DNA of 64,000 nt from Carboxylicivirga litoralis (lineage in GTDB: Bacteria > Bacteroidota > Bacteroidia > Bacteroidales > Marinilabiliaceae): NCBI RefSeq assembly GCF_025499605.1, contig NZ_JAFMVC010000024.1, forward strand, positions 1 to 64,000, read 5' to 3'. Numbering within the stretch: the stretch's first letter is position 1; each line of letters starts with the position of its first letter. Below, in pieces: positions 17,775 to 28,700 of this stretch. Under the pieces are notes generated by a model. It was not told where the DNA came from and searched no databases. It worked only from the letters and a program-made list of their open reading frames with translations. Both the position numbers and the translations under genes were made by a program.

Positions 17775-18461
17775 TTAAAAATACACCTCAGCATGAATAT
17801 TATCTGTACCAACGCCTTGCTCTTCCAATATATCATATACATCATGAATCATATTGCAATTGCCACACAAGTAGTAATGTACATCCTTTCCAAACGGATT
17901 CTTTTTTAAATAGTCTGTTACGCGACCGTTATAATCCCCTTTATTCTCTTGAGAAGTGCATAATACATATCGACTGGCATCATATATTTCTGATTCATAA
18001 GCCTCTTCAGCATATTTCACACCATGCAATAGCGTATAGTTAAGCCCGGGCTTACTCAATACAAAACTATGAAATGGCGAAATACCTGTTCCACTGGCAA
18101 TAAAAACGTATTCCTGATTTTCAGGCAGATCCTTATTAATAGTAAAATAACCAACCGGCTCTTCTACGATGACAAAACCTCCTTTTTGCAATTTCTTCAA
18201 ACTTGGTGAAACCAAACCGTTCTCCACTTCTTTCACCAGAATCTCAATGTAATCATCGTTTTCGGCGCTGTAAATAGAATATTCGCGGGTGTGAATACCA
18301 TTTGGAGGTCCAACACAAACATGCTGCCCGGCTTCAAACTCCATATCTTTCTTTTCAATTTGAATGATAAAGGTACTATCCGTTAAATGACGAATATCTA
18401 ATATCTCATGTAAATCAGTTTTAATCTTATTAGCCACTGGCACTTCTTTTTCCATTTTCAA
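17775..18461 (-). CDS. Ferredoxin-NADP reductase-family flavoprotein
   Basis: 228 residues without a signal peptide. REYSIYSA (Arg59-Tyr61-Ser62) is the FAD-binding RxYS motif, and ASGTGISPF (about 122-130) is the pyridine-nucleotide-binding loop. YYLCGNCNMIHDVYDIL near the C-terminus matches the CG motif of ferredoxin-NADP reductases. It lacks an iron-sulfur domain, so it probably shuttles electrons between NAD(P)H and ferredoxin or flavodoxin. A link to the two iron-sulfur tRNA-modifying enzymes downstream, which need a reductant, is plausible but not shown. It is divergent from the HTCS gene. Met3 is an alternative start. Confidence 0.85.
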   Translation of the reverse strand: MKMEKEVPVANKIKTDLHEILDIRHLTDSTFIIQIEKKDMEFEAGQHVCVGPPNGIHTREYSIYSAENDDYIEILVKEVENGLVSPSLKKLQKGGFVIVEEPVGYFTINKDLPENQEYVFIASGTGISPFHSFVLSKPGLNYTLLHGVKYAEEAYESEIYDASRYVLCTSQENKGDYNGRVTDYLKKNPFGKDVHYYLCGNCNMIHDVYDILEEQGVGTDNIHAEVYF

Positions 18462-18747
18462 TTCAGTTTATTCATTTTAATAACCCTATTAAGGTCATTT
18501 TTACTCAAGTGTAAACACACAATAGTTCATTTGGTTTAATAAAAAAGACTAAAAAGTATTAATTATTTCATTCCCCGGATAATTTATTAAACGTCTAACA
18601 CTTTTAATAATACTCTACCCAAAATAGAAATCATCTGAAAGTTAGATTAGAGCATTAACAACCATATGAAATACACCTAAACTTCTATGAAAGCAAACGA
18701 TGATTATCTGTTTTTTTTCTATCTTCACCTTCCCTAAAATGACACTT

Positions 18748-21700
18748 ATGCGGCGGTATATCCTACTTACATACACTCTCTTGCTTTTAATACTCCACAC
18801 ACCTGATGCTCAAAACACTCGCTTTGGATATAATGGTTTAGATACTGAAAATGGCTTGAGCAATAATTCTGTTAACTGCATTATTCAGGATAGTCGCGGC
18901 TACATGTGGTTTAGCACCTATTATGGTCTTAACAGATACAATGGTTACGATATAAAAACATACTACAGCACCTCGGAAAAAGAAGAAACCTTATCAAGCA
19001 ATTTTATCACCAAATTAACAGAAGATAACAATGGCAATATCTGGGTGGGAACCAAATTTGGATTAAACAAGTTTGATAAAGATACCGAGCGGTTTAAACG
19101 TTATTGGGCCGACGAAGACCAGCCTGCCTCATTGACTAACAATCAAATAGGCGACCTATTAATAGATAGCCGTGGCCATATGTGGGTTGGTACCATGGGA
19201 GGTGGCCTGCACTATTATCACGAACAAATTGACGGTTTTAGCTGCTTTGCTCAAAACGATACATTAGGCATATATATTAATACTATTTCTGCAATTACCG
19301 AAGGCTATAACGGAGAGTTATGGGTAGGAACTTATGGTAATGGCTTAAGTATGTTCAATCCGAAGGAGCATTTCTTTATTAATTTCGACTTTCCAACCAT
19401 GCAGGTGAATGCCCTGCTCGATGATGGTAATGGCAGCATATGGATTGCGACCGATAATATGGGACTATACCGTTTCGACAAAGAAATGAAGGTATACGAA
19501 CGGTTTGATATGAAAGGAAGTAATATTAAAACGAACCTCAATATTATTCTTTCGCTAACACTCAACAAAGATGGGAGTATCCTGGCTGCGGTTGATGGTG
19601 GAGGAATAATTAATATTGATCCAATAAAAAAGATTGTGACCAATAACAAGGAGCAAAACCAGGCTTTTGCCAATCTTGATACAAAAGCGGTTTTTTCCAT
19701 TTACATTGATAGCAACGGCTTATATTGGGTTGGTACAATAGGGAAAGGTGTTCGCATCATAAATACCGAACGTAACCGTTTTAATCATTACACGCATCAA
19801 CTACACAACCCACAAAGCATCAGTGACAACGCAATTCTGTCATTATTAGAAGATTCTAAAGATAGAATATGGGTAGGTACTGACGGTGGAGGTTTAAATC
19901 TGTTTGATTACCAGCGCGGCACTTTTAAAAGTTACAACCACCTAACTTCGAACCTTAAGAGTAATGTTATCAAACGCATAGTAGAAGACAATAATGGTAA
20001 CATATGGCTTGGCACATATGGAGGTGGCTTGGCATGGCTTAACGAGCAGACAGATGAACTGATTGCCTATTCACCGAATAACATCCTTAACAACCAAAGC
20101 ACATCCATTTCAGTTTGGTCACTTTGTCAACAAAACGACAATAAACTGTGGGTGGGTACTCTCGGCAATGGACTATATGAGTTTGATACGCGCACTAATG
20201 AGTTCACTCACTTAAATGAGATATATCCGCAACTCAATGAGGTGATGAACGACTATATCCTTAGTCTTTTTGTTGATTCAAAAAACAATTTGTGGATTGG
20301 CACAAGCAACGGTATATATGTTTGGCTCAATAATGAAAAGAAATATATCCGTTACTTATTTGACCAGATAAATGACAGCGGCGTGGGTAAAAATGCTATT
20401 CTGTGCATATACGAAACTACAGATGGTAAAATATGGATTGGCTCCAACGGTGGAGGTGTTTTTAACCTGAACCCAGAAAATGGTGACATCGTTAACTTAA
20501 CAATTAACGATGGCTTGGTACAAGAACAGGTGTATGACATTAAAGAGGCCCAGGAAAATGTGTTATGGTTTGCCTCTCATGGAGGTATTTCAAAATATGA
20601 AATAAATACAGGCCGCTTTCAGAACTACGATAGCCGAGACGGGCTATTGGGAAGTACCTTTAATGCCCTTTTATATTCCCAGTCTAATAAGCTCATGGTT
20701 GGAGGTGTAAAAGGCCTTAACGTATTTGATCCCAATGTTATAAAAGTCAATAACAATGTACCTAAAGTCTTGTTTTCAGAGCTTTACATCAACAACTCGC
20801 CAATAAAAGCCGGTGACAAAGACAGCCCGCTAACAGAGAACATTGCTGATACTGAAGAGATCATTTTATACCATAATCAAGCTAATATTGGAATTGAATT
20901 CGTTGCTATCAATTATTTTATCTCGGAAAAAAATTCCTATAGCTACGTGCTAGAAAACTCATCTGAACAATGGAGTACACCTTCATCCAACCGATTGGTA
21001 AAATATAACAACCTAAAACCCGGTGATTATATTTTTAAAGTTAAAGCAGCTAATAATGACGGTGTATGGAGTACCTCTGAAACAACACTAAAAATTAAAG
21101 TACTGGCTCCCTGGTGGAAAAGATGGTATGCCTACCTGGCCTATTTCCTAATTATTGGTGCAGCTATGTATGCCTACATACGTTATACCATATTATGGAT
21201 TGACTTAAGGCGCAAACTCGAATTTGAAGTAATGGAACGAGAAAAAATCAAAGAACTCAACCAAATGCGATTACAGTTCTTTACGAATATTTCTCACGAA
21301 TTTAGAACTCCATTAACATTAATATCAGGACCTTTAGAATCGTTAAAAAAACAACTACGCCTGGATGGAGATAGGCAAAAGCTATTTGATATTGCCCATA
21401 AAAATACGAACCTTCTGTTGCGACTTATTAACCAGGTAATGGACTTTCGCAAAGTTGAGTCTGGATCATTAGAACTTAACGCAACTACGGCAGATATAAT
21501 CCCTTATATTAAAGAGTGTAGCGAATCATTCAATCATATGGCCATTGAACGCAACATGCAATTTAGTATTACATGCCAGGTAGAACAACTGATTATCCAA
21601 TTTGACAAAGACATCGTTGAAAAGGTGATTTACAACCTGCTATCCAATGCTTTTAAATATGGAAAAGAAAATGGAAAAGTAATCCTTTCTGTTGAAGTAA

Positions 21701-22824
21701 CCAACGAGCAAATTATGGAGAAGCAACTGCTTTTGATTAAAGTGAGTGACGATGGCTATGGAATCAACAGCGACAATCCAAACGATGTATTTAAACAATA
21801 TAAACGTTTTAAGCAGGACAATAAACATATCACTGGCACTGGCATTGGTCTGGCACTAACCAAATCGCTGGTGCAATTGCATGGTGGTACAATTAGTGTG
21901 GAATCAGAAAAAGGCCTTGGTTCAACATTTACGGTATCGCTCCCATTAATGAACAGCTTATCTACCGAAGAAAAAACAGTAAGCGATGAAACATTTTTTA
22001 ATAGCAGTGATAAAACTGACGTAGCAGTTGGAACGATACATCAATCGTTAAACGGCAACAATTACTCCTTACTAATTGTAGATGACAATACTCAGGTAAT
22101 TGATTATTTAAGCTCTGTTTTGGAACCCAACTACCATGTAACAACGGCTAATAACGGACAGATGGCTTTTGATTCACTCTTGAAAAAATCATTCGACCTG
22201 GTAATTACCGATGTTATGATGCCGGTAATGAATGGCATTGAACTTTGTAATCAAATTAAGAATAACATTCACACAAGCCATATTCCGGTCATTATGCTGA
22301 CCGCCAAAACATCGGTTGAGAATAAGATTGAAGGTTTAAATACAGGAGCTGATGCCTATGTCCCTAAACCTTTTAATCCTGACTTATTGTGTGCTTATAT
22401 TGAAAACCTGCTAAAAGGCAGGGAAAAGCTTAAAGAAGTATTCACAGGCAACGCACTTATACAGCCTTCTGAAGTAACGTCTACCTCGGTTGATGAGCAA
22501 TTTATTACCAAAGCGCTTGAAGTTGTAAGAAACAACATGGAAGATGAAGCATTTAGCGTAGAAGATTTAGGGCGTGAATTAGCTATGAGCCGTAGCAATC
22601 TTCACCGTAAGATTAAAGCACTAACCGATAAATCAACTACCGATTTTATTCGCACCATTCGCCTAAAAGAAGCGGCTGCCAAGCTTATTAGCACCGACGA
22701 TCAGATTAGTGAAATTGCTTATAAAGTGGGCTTTAATAGCAGTTCATATTTCATCAAAAGCTTTAAAAAGGAGTTTAAAATGTCGCCAGGCCAATATAAA
22801 CAGGCGCACAAACGATGGAATTAA
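18748..22824 (+). CDS. Hybrid two-component system (HTCS) sensor-regulator
   Basis: About 1358 residues in one chain. A signal peptide (MRRYILLTYTLLLL) leads into a periplasmic sensor of repeated propeller blades with the recurring GNIWVGT-type motif (to about 680) and a Y_Y_Y domain (about 685-785). A membrane helix follows near 792-812, then a histidine kinase (ISHEFRTPL, His850; ATPase with GTGIGLAL), a receiver (LLIVDDN; phospho-Asp1155 in VITDVMMPV) and an AraC-type helix-turn-helix at the end. Such proteins sense oligosaccharides in the periplasm and activate SusCD loci. The most likely target is the locus at 1-14246. In-frame starts at 18700 and 18739 exist; 18748 gives the cleanest signal peptide. 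Confidence 0.95.
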   Translation: MRRYILLTYTLLLLILHTPDAQNTRFGYNGLDTENGLSNNSVNCIIQDSRGYMWFSTYYGLNRYNGYDIKTYYSTSEKEETLSSNFITKLTEDNNGNIWVGTKFGLNKFDKDTERFKRYWADEDQPASLTNNQIGDLLIDSRGHMWVGTMGGGLHYYHEQIDGFSCFAQNDTLGIYINTISAITEGYNGELWVGTYGNGLSMFNPKEHFFINFDFPTMQVNALLDDGNGSIWIATDNMGLYRFDKEMKVYERFDMKGSNIKTNLNIILSLTLNKDGSILAAVDGGGIINIDPIKKIVTNNKEQNQAFANLDTKAVFSIYIDSNGLYWVGTIGKGVRIINTERNRFNHYTHQLHNPQSISDNAILSLLEDSKDRIWVGTDGGGLNLFDYQRGTFKSYNHLTSNLKSNVIKRIVEDNNGNIWLGTYGGGLAWLNEQTDELIAYSPNNILNNQSTSISVWSLCQQNDNKLWVGTLGNGLYEFDTRTNEFTHLNEIYPQLNEVMNDYILSLFVDSKNNLWIGTSNGIYVWLNNEKKYIRYLFDQINDSGVGKNAILCIYETTDGKIWIGSNGGGVFNLNPENGDIVNLTINDGLVQEQVYDIKEAQENVLWFASHGGISKYEINTGRFQNYDSRDGLLGSTFNALLYSQSNKLMVGGVKGLNVFDPNVIKVNNNVPKVLFSELYINNSPIKAGDKDSPLTENIADTEEIILYHNQANIGIEFVAINYFISEKNSYSYVLENSSEQWSTPSSNRLVKYNNLKPGDYIFKVKAANNDGVWSTSETTLKIKVLAPWWKRWYAYLAYFLIIGAAMYAYIRYTILWIDLRRKLEFEVMEREKIKELNQMRLQFFTNISHEFRTPLTLISGPLESLKKQLRLDGDRQKLFDIAHKNTNLLLRLINQVMDFRKVESGSLELNATTADIIPYIKECSESFNHMAIERNMQFSITCQVEQLIIQFDKDIVEKVIYNLLSNAFKYGKENGKVILSVEVTNEQIMEKQLLLIKVSDDGYGINSDNPNDVFKQYKRFKQDNKHITGTGIGLALTKSLVQLHGGTISVESEKGLGSTFTVSLPLMNSLSTEEKTVSDETFFNSSDKTDVAVGTIHQSLNGNNYSLLIVDDNTQVIDYLSSVLEPNYHVTTANNGQMAFDSLLKKSFDLVITDVMMPVMNGIELCNQIKNNIHTSHIPVIMLTAKTSVENKIEGLNTGADAYVPKPFNPDLLCAYIENLLKGREKLKEVFTGNALIQPSEVTSTSVDEQFITKALEVVRNNMEDEAFSVEDLGRELAMSRSNLHRKIKALTDKSTTDFIRTIRLKEAAAKLISTDDQISEIAYKVGFNSSSYFIKSFKKEFKMSPGQYKQAHKRWN

Positions 22825-22918
22825 ATTTACTTTTTTATTCAATTAAATTAACAAAAGTGTAACTTTCGCCTTAGTTGCTATGTAAAGCAACTGAATATAT
22901 AAGGAAACACGCTGTTTA

Positions 22919-23800
22919 ATGAATTTAATAACTACATGCATCTTCTTATCATTCGTTGCAATGGTAAGCATCATGCCGTTTAGAGTTTTGTATTGCTTTT
23001 CTGATTTTGCAGCCTTTATCATGCATCGAGTGGTAAAGTACAGGCGTAAAGTTATCTATGATAATCTGGTAAAATCATTCCCTGAGAAATCAAACAGGGA
23101 GATCGAGCAAATCGCCAAAGGCTTTTATAAAAACCTGACTGACAATCTACTTGAAAGCTTTAAGGCGTTTACCATGAAACAATCTTCTATTATTAAGCGT
23201 CATAAAATCATCAACCCTGAATTGTTAGAAAACTTATTGGAAAAGCACCAGGGAGTTATTGGAGTAACAGCGCATTATGCTAATTGGGAATGGGGAAGCC
23301 TTTCGGGAAGCTTGCAATGCAACAACCATTTTGTTGCGCTGTTTAAACCTCTAAGAAATAAATACATTAACAATATATTATTACGAAGTCGTGCCAAGTG
23401 CAATACCGAACTGGTGTCCATTAAAGAAACATCGGACATGTTTAAAAAGTATGAAAACAAGAACTATGTGTTTTTAATGGCGGCAGACCAAAGTCCTGGT
23501 GGCGGCAGGCTGCTTGAAAATGCCTATTGGTTCGATTTTTTTAATCGGCCAACTGCATTTTTATACGGTCCTGAAAAATATGCCAAACGCTACAATTATC
23601 CGGTCGTTTACATCGATATTCAAAGGGTTAAAAGGGGCTATTACGAAGTTGAATTATCAATATTAACCGATAAGCCCAACGAATTGCCAGACAGCAGAAT
23701 CACTGAATTATATAAAAATAAGCTGGTAGAAATAATTAGTACCAAGCCTAATGATTGGCTTTGGTCTCACAAACGCTGGAAACGATCGCCAAAACAATAG
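22919..23800 (+). CDS. Lipid A biosynthesis acyltransferase (LpxL/HtrB family)
   Basis: 293 residues, near the usual length. An N-terminal hydrophobic segment (about 4-24) anchors it to the inner membrane. HYANWEWG carries the family's HxxxxE catalytic pair (His119, Glu124), and LMAADQSPGG is the second conserved block. The expected role is adding a secondary acyl chain to lipid A, although some Bacteroidota members of the family acylate other lipids. The acyl-CoA ligase gene starts 4 bp after its stop, so the two form an operon. The HTCS gene lies 94 bp upstream on the same strand. Confidence 0.88.
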   Translation: MNLITTCIFLSFVAMVSIMPFRVLYCFSDFAAFIMHRVVKYRRKVIYDNLVKSFPEKSNREIEQIAKGFYKNLTDNLLESFKAFTMKQSSIIKRHKIINPELLENLLEKHQGVIGVTAHYANWEWGSLSGSLQCNNHFVALFKPLRNKYINNILLRSRAKCNTELVSIKETSDMFKKYENKNYVFLMAADQSPGGGRLLENAYWFDFFNRPTAFLYGPEKYAKRYNYPVVYIDIQRVKRGYYEVELSILTDKPNELPDSRITELYKNKLVEIISTKPNDWLWSHKRWKRSPKQ

Positions 23801-23804
23801 AAAC

Positions 23805-25577
23805 ATGAAGGAAACCCATGTAGCACAAATGCTTCGCAACAGAGCCATGAAATATGGCGAACGTGAAGTATTCAGATATAAAAAAGACAAGACATACCAA
23901 TCGATAAGCTGGAATTCGTTCCGGCAGCAATCGGAAAAAATAGCTCATTTTTTAATCGAAAAGGGCATTAGCACAAGTAGTAACATTGGTATTTATAGCC
24001 AAAACCGCCCCCAATGGACTATAGCTGATTTGGCTATTTTATCGTGCAGGGCAGTTGTTGTACCCGTTTACCCAACTGCAACCTATGAGCAGCTAAGTTA
24101 TATTGCCAACGAAACAGAAATGGAAATTCTTTTTGTTGGCGATAACGAACAAATTGATAAGGCTGTTAAAGTACTGGATGAATCTGAACACCTGAAATGC
24201 CTTATCACATTTGATTGTGAACCAAACAATGATGACCGGATATTCTCTTTTCAGGAAATATTAGACTGCGATTATTCGAAGCATTCTGAAGCGTTAAAAA
24301 AGCAATTATCTGAAGGTTTGGAGGAGGATTTAGCCACAATCATCTACACGTCGGGAACAACCGGTGAGCCTAAAGGAAGCATGTTACTTCACCAACAGTT
24401 TATGTATGCTTTTCAAATTCATGACCAACGTCTGAAGTTGGATGAAGATGATGTATCGATGTGTTTTCTACCACTGAGTCATGTCTTTGAGCGTACCTGG
24501 ACCTATTATTTGCTCCATTGTGGTGCCACCAATGTATATAACCTCAATCCTAAGGCCATCATTGAAGAATTGCCCAAAGTTAAACCAACGGTGATGTGTG
24601 TGGTTCCTCGTTTTTTCGAGAAAACATACGATGCCATCCAGCAGACGGCTAACAAATGGCCCAAAGCACAAAAAGCCATCTTTGACTGGGCGGTTAAAAC
24701 AGGTCAGCAGTACATTGAATACGAAAAAGATAGTAAAAAGGCTCCAGCCCTGTTAAACCTCAAACGCAACATAGCCAACGCCCTTGTTTACAAAAAAGTC
24801 AGACAGGTTTTTGGGGGAAATATTCGCTATATGCCATGTGCTGGTTCTGCTTTAAATAAATTTCTTTTGCGTTTTTTTCATAGTATTGGCCTCTACATTT
24901 GCTATGGCTATGGCGCTACCGAAACGACAGCTACAGTGTCGTGCATGCCACATCAGAATTATGACTTTGAATATACGGGCAACATTATGCCTGGCATTGA
25001 CGTCAAGGTTAATGATGAAAACATGATTCTGGTTAAAGGCGGAACAGTCTTTACTGGTTACTACAAAAAGCCTGATGAGACCAAAGAAGTACTTAAAGAT
25101 GGATGGTACCATACAGGTGATCAAGGATCTATACCAGCTCCTGACAAACTGCATATGACCGAGCGGATTAAAGACATTATCAAAACTTCGACAGGCAAAT
25201 ACATCTCTCCGCAAAAAATTGAATTACGACTATCAGAGAGTGAGTTTATCGAACAACTATGCGTAATTGGCGATAATCGTAAATACCTGACAGCCTTAAT
25301 TGTTCCATCCTTCGATTTGATTAAAAGCAATTTAAAGAAAGAGAACATTGAAGTTGATTCACACGAAGCGCTTATTAAACACCCTCGTGCTGTCGAAATA
25401 ATTACAGAAGATATCGACAAGCTCCAGAGTGCTCTACCCCACCATGAACACATCATTCACACTACACTATTGCCGGAGCCTTTCAGCATTGATAATACCA
25501 TGCTTACCAATTCACTAAAAGTGCGCCGTAAGCAGGTCAATGAGATTTATAAAGAAGCTATAGAAGCGATGTACTGA
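23805..25577 (+). CDS. fadD: Long-chain fatty acid-CoA ligase (AMP-forming)
   Basis: 590 residues from the ATG at 23805, 4 bp after the acyltransferase stop. A longer frame begins at 23751 inside the previous gene and is rejected because homology starts at MKETHVAQMLRNRA. YTSGTTGEPKGS (about 180-191) is the ATP/AMP-binding P-loop, GYGATETTA (about 365) the A5 motif, and GWYHTGDQG plus the KDIIKTSTGKYISP hinge complete the adenylating domain. It activates fatty acids to acyl-CoA, perhaps supplying or recycling acyl chains for envelope lipids given the operon partner. A strong inverted repeat follows. A related ligase lies at 37381. Confidence 0.92.
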   Translation: MKETHVAQMLRNRAMKYGEREVFRYKKDKTYQSISWNSFRQQSEKIAHFLIEKGISTSSNIGIYSQNRPQWTIADLAILSCRAVVVPVYPTATYEQLSYIANETEMEILFVGDNEQIDKAVKVLDESEHLKCLITFDCEPNNDDRIFSFQEILDCDYSKHSEALKKQLSEGLEEDLATIIYTSGTTGEPKGSMLLHQQFMYAFQIHDQRLKLDEDDVSMCFLPLSHVFERTWTYYLLHCGATNVYNLNPKAIIEELPKVKPTVMCVVPRFFEKTYDAIQQTANKWPKAQKAIFDWAVKTGQQYIEYEKDSKKAPALLNLKRNIANALVYKKVRQVFGGNIRYMPCAGSALNKFLLRFFHSIGLYICYGYGATETTATVSCMPHQNYDFEYTGNIMPGIDVKVNDENMILVKGGTVFTGYYKKPDETKEVLKDGWYHTGDQGSIPAPDKLHMTERIKDIIKTSTGKYISPQKIELRLSESEFIEQLCVIGDNRKYLTALIVPSFDLIKSNLKKENIEVDSHEALIKHPRAVEIITEDIDKLQSALPHHEHIIHTTLLPEPFSIDNTMLTNSLKVRRKQVNEIYKEAIEAMY

Positions 25578-25583
25578 AAAAAA

Positions 25584-25611
25584 TAGTGCTTAGTGCATAG
25601 TGATCAGTGCC
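25584..25611. repeat. Four-unit heptamer repeat downstream of fadD
   Basis: TAGTGCT, TAGTGCA, TAGTGAT and CAGTGCC follow one another in register. The units resemble TTAGTGG of the array at 17705-17760. The run lies between the fadD stop and its terminator. Confidence 0.55.
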
Positions 25612-25668
25612 AAAAGACGGATGTCATCTTTAATGTAAGAAACAAATAAAGATGACATCCGTTTGTTA
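25611..25668. terminator. Hairpin between convergent fadD and SNF2 genes
   Basis: ACGGATGTCATCTTTA (25617-25632) pairs perfectly with TAAAGATGACATCCGT (25647-25662) around a 14-nt loop. On the plus strand TTTGTT follows and on the minus strand CTTTTGG, so it can end transcripts from both sides, though its U-runs are weak. Confidence 0.75.
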
Positions 25669-25750
25669 CTGCTCAAGCTCCAAAAATACCCAGGAACTTA
25701 TATCATTCATCAATTCGACAGTTTATCAATTCAGCGGTTCAACAAATAAT

Positions 25751-28700
25751 CTACCCCAGCAAATCTTTAATATCGTCCATCGTTAAGTTCTTCATAATAC
25801 TTTCGTCGGTCTGAACAATATCACCAGCTACTTTCTTTTTACGCTCCTGCAGTTTAAGAATCTTCTCTTCCACTGTATCGCGGCAAATCATGCGATAAGC
25901 AAAAACATTTTTATCCTGACCAATGCGGTAACAACGGTCAATTGCTTGATTTTCAACGGCTGGATTCCACCATGGGTCAACAATATAAACATAGTCGGCT
26001 GCCGTTAAATTAAGTCCGGTTCCTCCAGCTTTAAGACTGATAAGGAAGACACGCAGCTCATCATCTGTCTGGAAATTATTGACCGACTGCTCTCGCTGTT
26101 TCGTTGAGCTTTTACCATCGAGGTATTCAAACTCAATGCCCCGACGGCTTAGTTCATCTTTTATCAGACCGAGCATTTTTACAAACTGCGAGAAAATCAG
26201 AATTTTATGATTGGCTGTTTTATCCGTAATATGTTGGATTATCTCTTTAATCTTAACCGACTCTGTTTCGTCAATACTGCCTCCAATCAGTTGAGGCGAA
26301 TCACAAATCTGACGCAGACGGGTTAAAGCCTCCAAAACCATCATTTTTGATTTGCCTATTCCTTCCTCTTCAACTTTACCAATCAACTGATCGCGGAATT
26401 GATTACGATAGGCATCGTACACTTTACGCTGAGCCGTATCCATCTCACAGAAAATAACATCTTCTGTTTTAGGTGGCAGCTCTTTGGCAACCTTTTCTTT
26501 GGTTCTGCGCAGCACAAAAGGATTAATCAGACGTTGCAGCTCGCCTCCAATGAGCTCGTCACCTTCCTTATCAATGGCATTGGAAAAACTATCTTTAAAA
26601 GCAGAGACTCCACCTAAGAAACCTCTGTTTACAAAACTCATTTGTGCATACAGGTCAAATGTACTGTTCTCAATAGGTGTACCAGATAGAGCCAGTCGAC
26701 TGTTGGCCTTCAACAAACTGGCTGCTTTATAACGACGTGAAGCCGGGTTTTTAATAGCCTGCGATTCATCTAATACGATATAATTAAAAGCATATTCCTT
26801 TAACATTTCAATATCGCGCAATAAGATACCGTAAGTGGTAAATACAATGTCATAATCGTCAAAGGTATGCACAGTATCCACGCGCTGCACACCGTAGTGA
26901 TAATACGCTTTTAACGAAGGGGCAAATTTGCGAATTTCGTTCTCCCAGTTAAATAAAAGTGTTGTTGGAACGATAATCAGGTTGGTCTGCGAATTTCTCT
27001 CCAGCACATGCTGCAAAAAAGTCAAGACCTGAAGTGTTTTACCCAATCCCATATCATCAGCCAAAATACCACCCCAACCCATCTCGTGCAGGAAGTTGAG
27101 CCAGTTCAAACCTTCTTTCTGATAATGACGCAAGTCGGCTGTAATTGAAGCCGGCACAGCTGTCTCTTCAATATGGGTAAAAGCTGCCAGTTTGCGACGT
27201 TTCTCTGCTAATTCGGCCAACACAGTAGCATCATCAATATTGTCGAACAACTCATCAACAATAGAAAAGCGTAGTTTAGAAACTGACAAGGATTCGCCAT
27301 TTACTTCACCATGACGGAAATATTTTTCGAAGCGATGAAACCACTCAGCAGGCAATACACCTACCGAACCATCAGACAACTGTATGTAGCGCTGCTTCTT
27401 TAAAACAGCTTTTCGAATATCGGCCAGTTTCACCACGTTATCGCCAAAACTCACATTAATTTTTATATCAAACCAATCCTGTCCTGAACTAATAGAAGTG
27501 GATATTTTGCCTTTATGTGGCGAGTATTTAAAGCTCTTTAAATCGTTTAAACCATACACCTCCACATTATTCAATTGAAGAGCATCAAAGAACTTGTAAA
27601 ACCACATATCGTGGTTAAATTCATTGTAATGAAGGTGGAATACCTTGCTACTTTTTTGAGCTTCAAACTTAGGGTGCAGTGCTGACAATTGCTCGGCAAA
27701 ATCATCTTCCAATTCAAAATTACGCTTGTACTGTATGATTTTACCATCTTCCTCTATCAGTACATTGCCATTGGTTGTCAGCTTCACCGAAACACCATGA
27801 TGATATTCGACCTGTGGCGATATTAATAAATGCTGCTCGCGCTCCGATAAAAACACTTGTTTCTTCTTGAAGTCCAGCTCGGCTGTTTCTAATGGATAAA
27901 TGCCCTTATCAAACTCCATATCGAAACTATTGGCCAATGGCTTTATCACCTTATAGAAGAACTGTTGCTTGTGCGACTTCACCATCTTAATTGGCTCATC
28001 GTGTTCAACAATCAACTTGGCAACACGATAATCTTTCGTCACATAGTAAACACCATCAACAACATAAATAAACTGCCCCGATTGCTCAATATCAATATCC
28101 TCAGCGCTACATACCCTATCACCAATCTTTAGTTTAGGATTAAGGTAAATGAAGGTATCATCCTCCTTCACTTCAAAAAAGCCATCAATAGCTTCTGGTG
28201 CAATTACAATTGGCTCAAGGTCGGCTTTGCGTAATTTATAGTTATTCGAATTGTTGACATACACATGTTTTTCCTGTGCCAGCAATTCCATAATGCGCTT
28301 ATGCGTGATAAATAAATCCGATGGCTTAACCTGTGCATTGCATTCATCAATCAGCTCCAGTAATTCATTCTGATGTTCGCTAATATTAAGCAGGTAATCC
28401 TCGTGCATACCATCATATTCACTGATATGCGAACTTAAGGCCTCTCGCGTTTTATTGGGTTTACCAATGATAGGTGTTAACTCAATAACATAGTTATCGC
28501 TAAAATAGGTTTTTGTAGTGCTCAGCTCCAGTATAAAACCCATTTCACGTTCCTGTTTTAATACCTCTTCTTGCGTTTCGAGGTGGAATGTCTCAACATC
28601 TATCTCGTGTAATATTTGTTCAACCAGGCTATTCTCGTCGTCTTCAATCGGCATAAGCCCCTTGGCAAATTCAGTTTGCTTGGCAACCAATCCGGCTTTT

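Noticed and set aside
18700-18747. Longer HTCS N-terminus
   Set aside because: The added 16 residues disturb an otherwise ordinary signal peptide starting at 18748. Either is possible, but the shorter form is more natural.
23751-23804. Upstream extension of fadD overlapping the acyltransferase gene
   Set aside because: The ATG at 23805, 4 bp after the previous stop, begins the conserved part. The extension has no homology.
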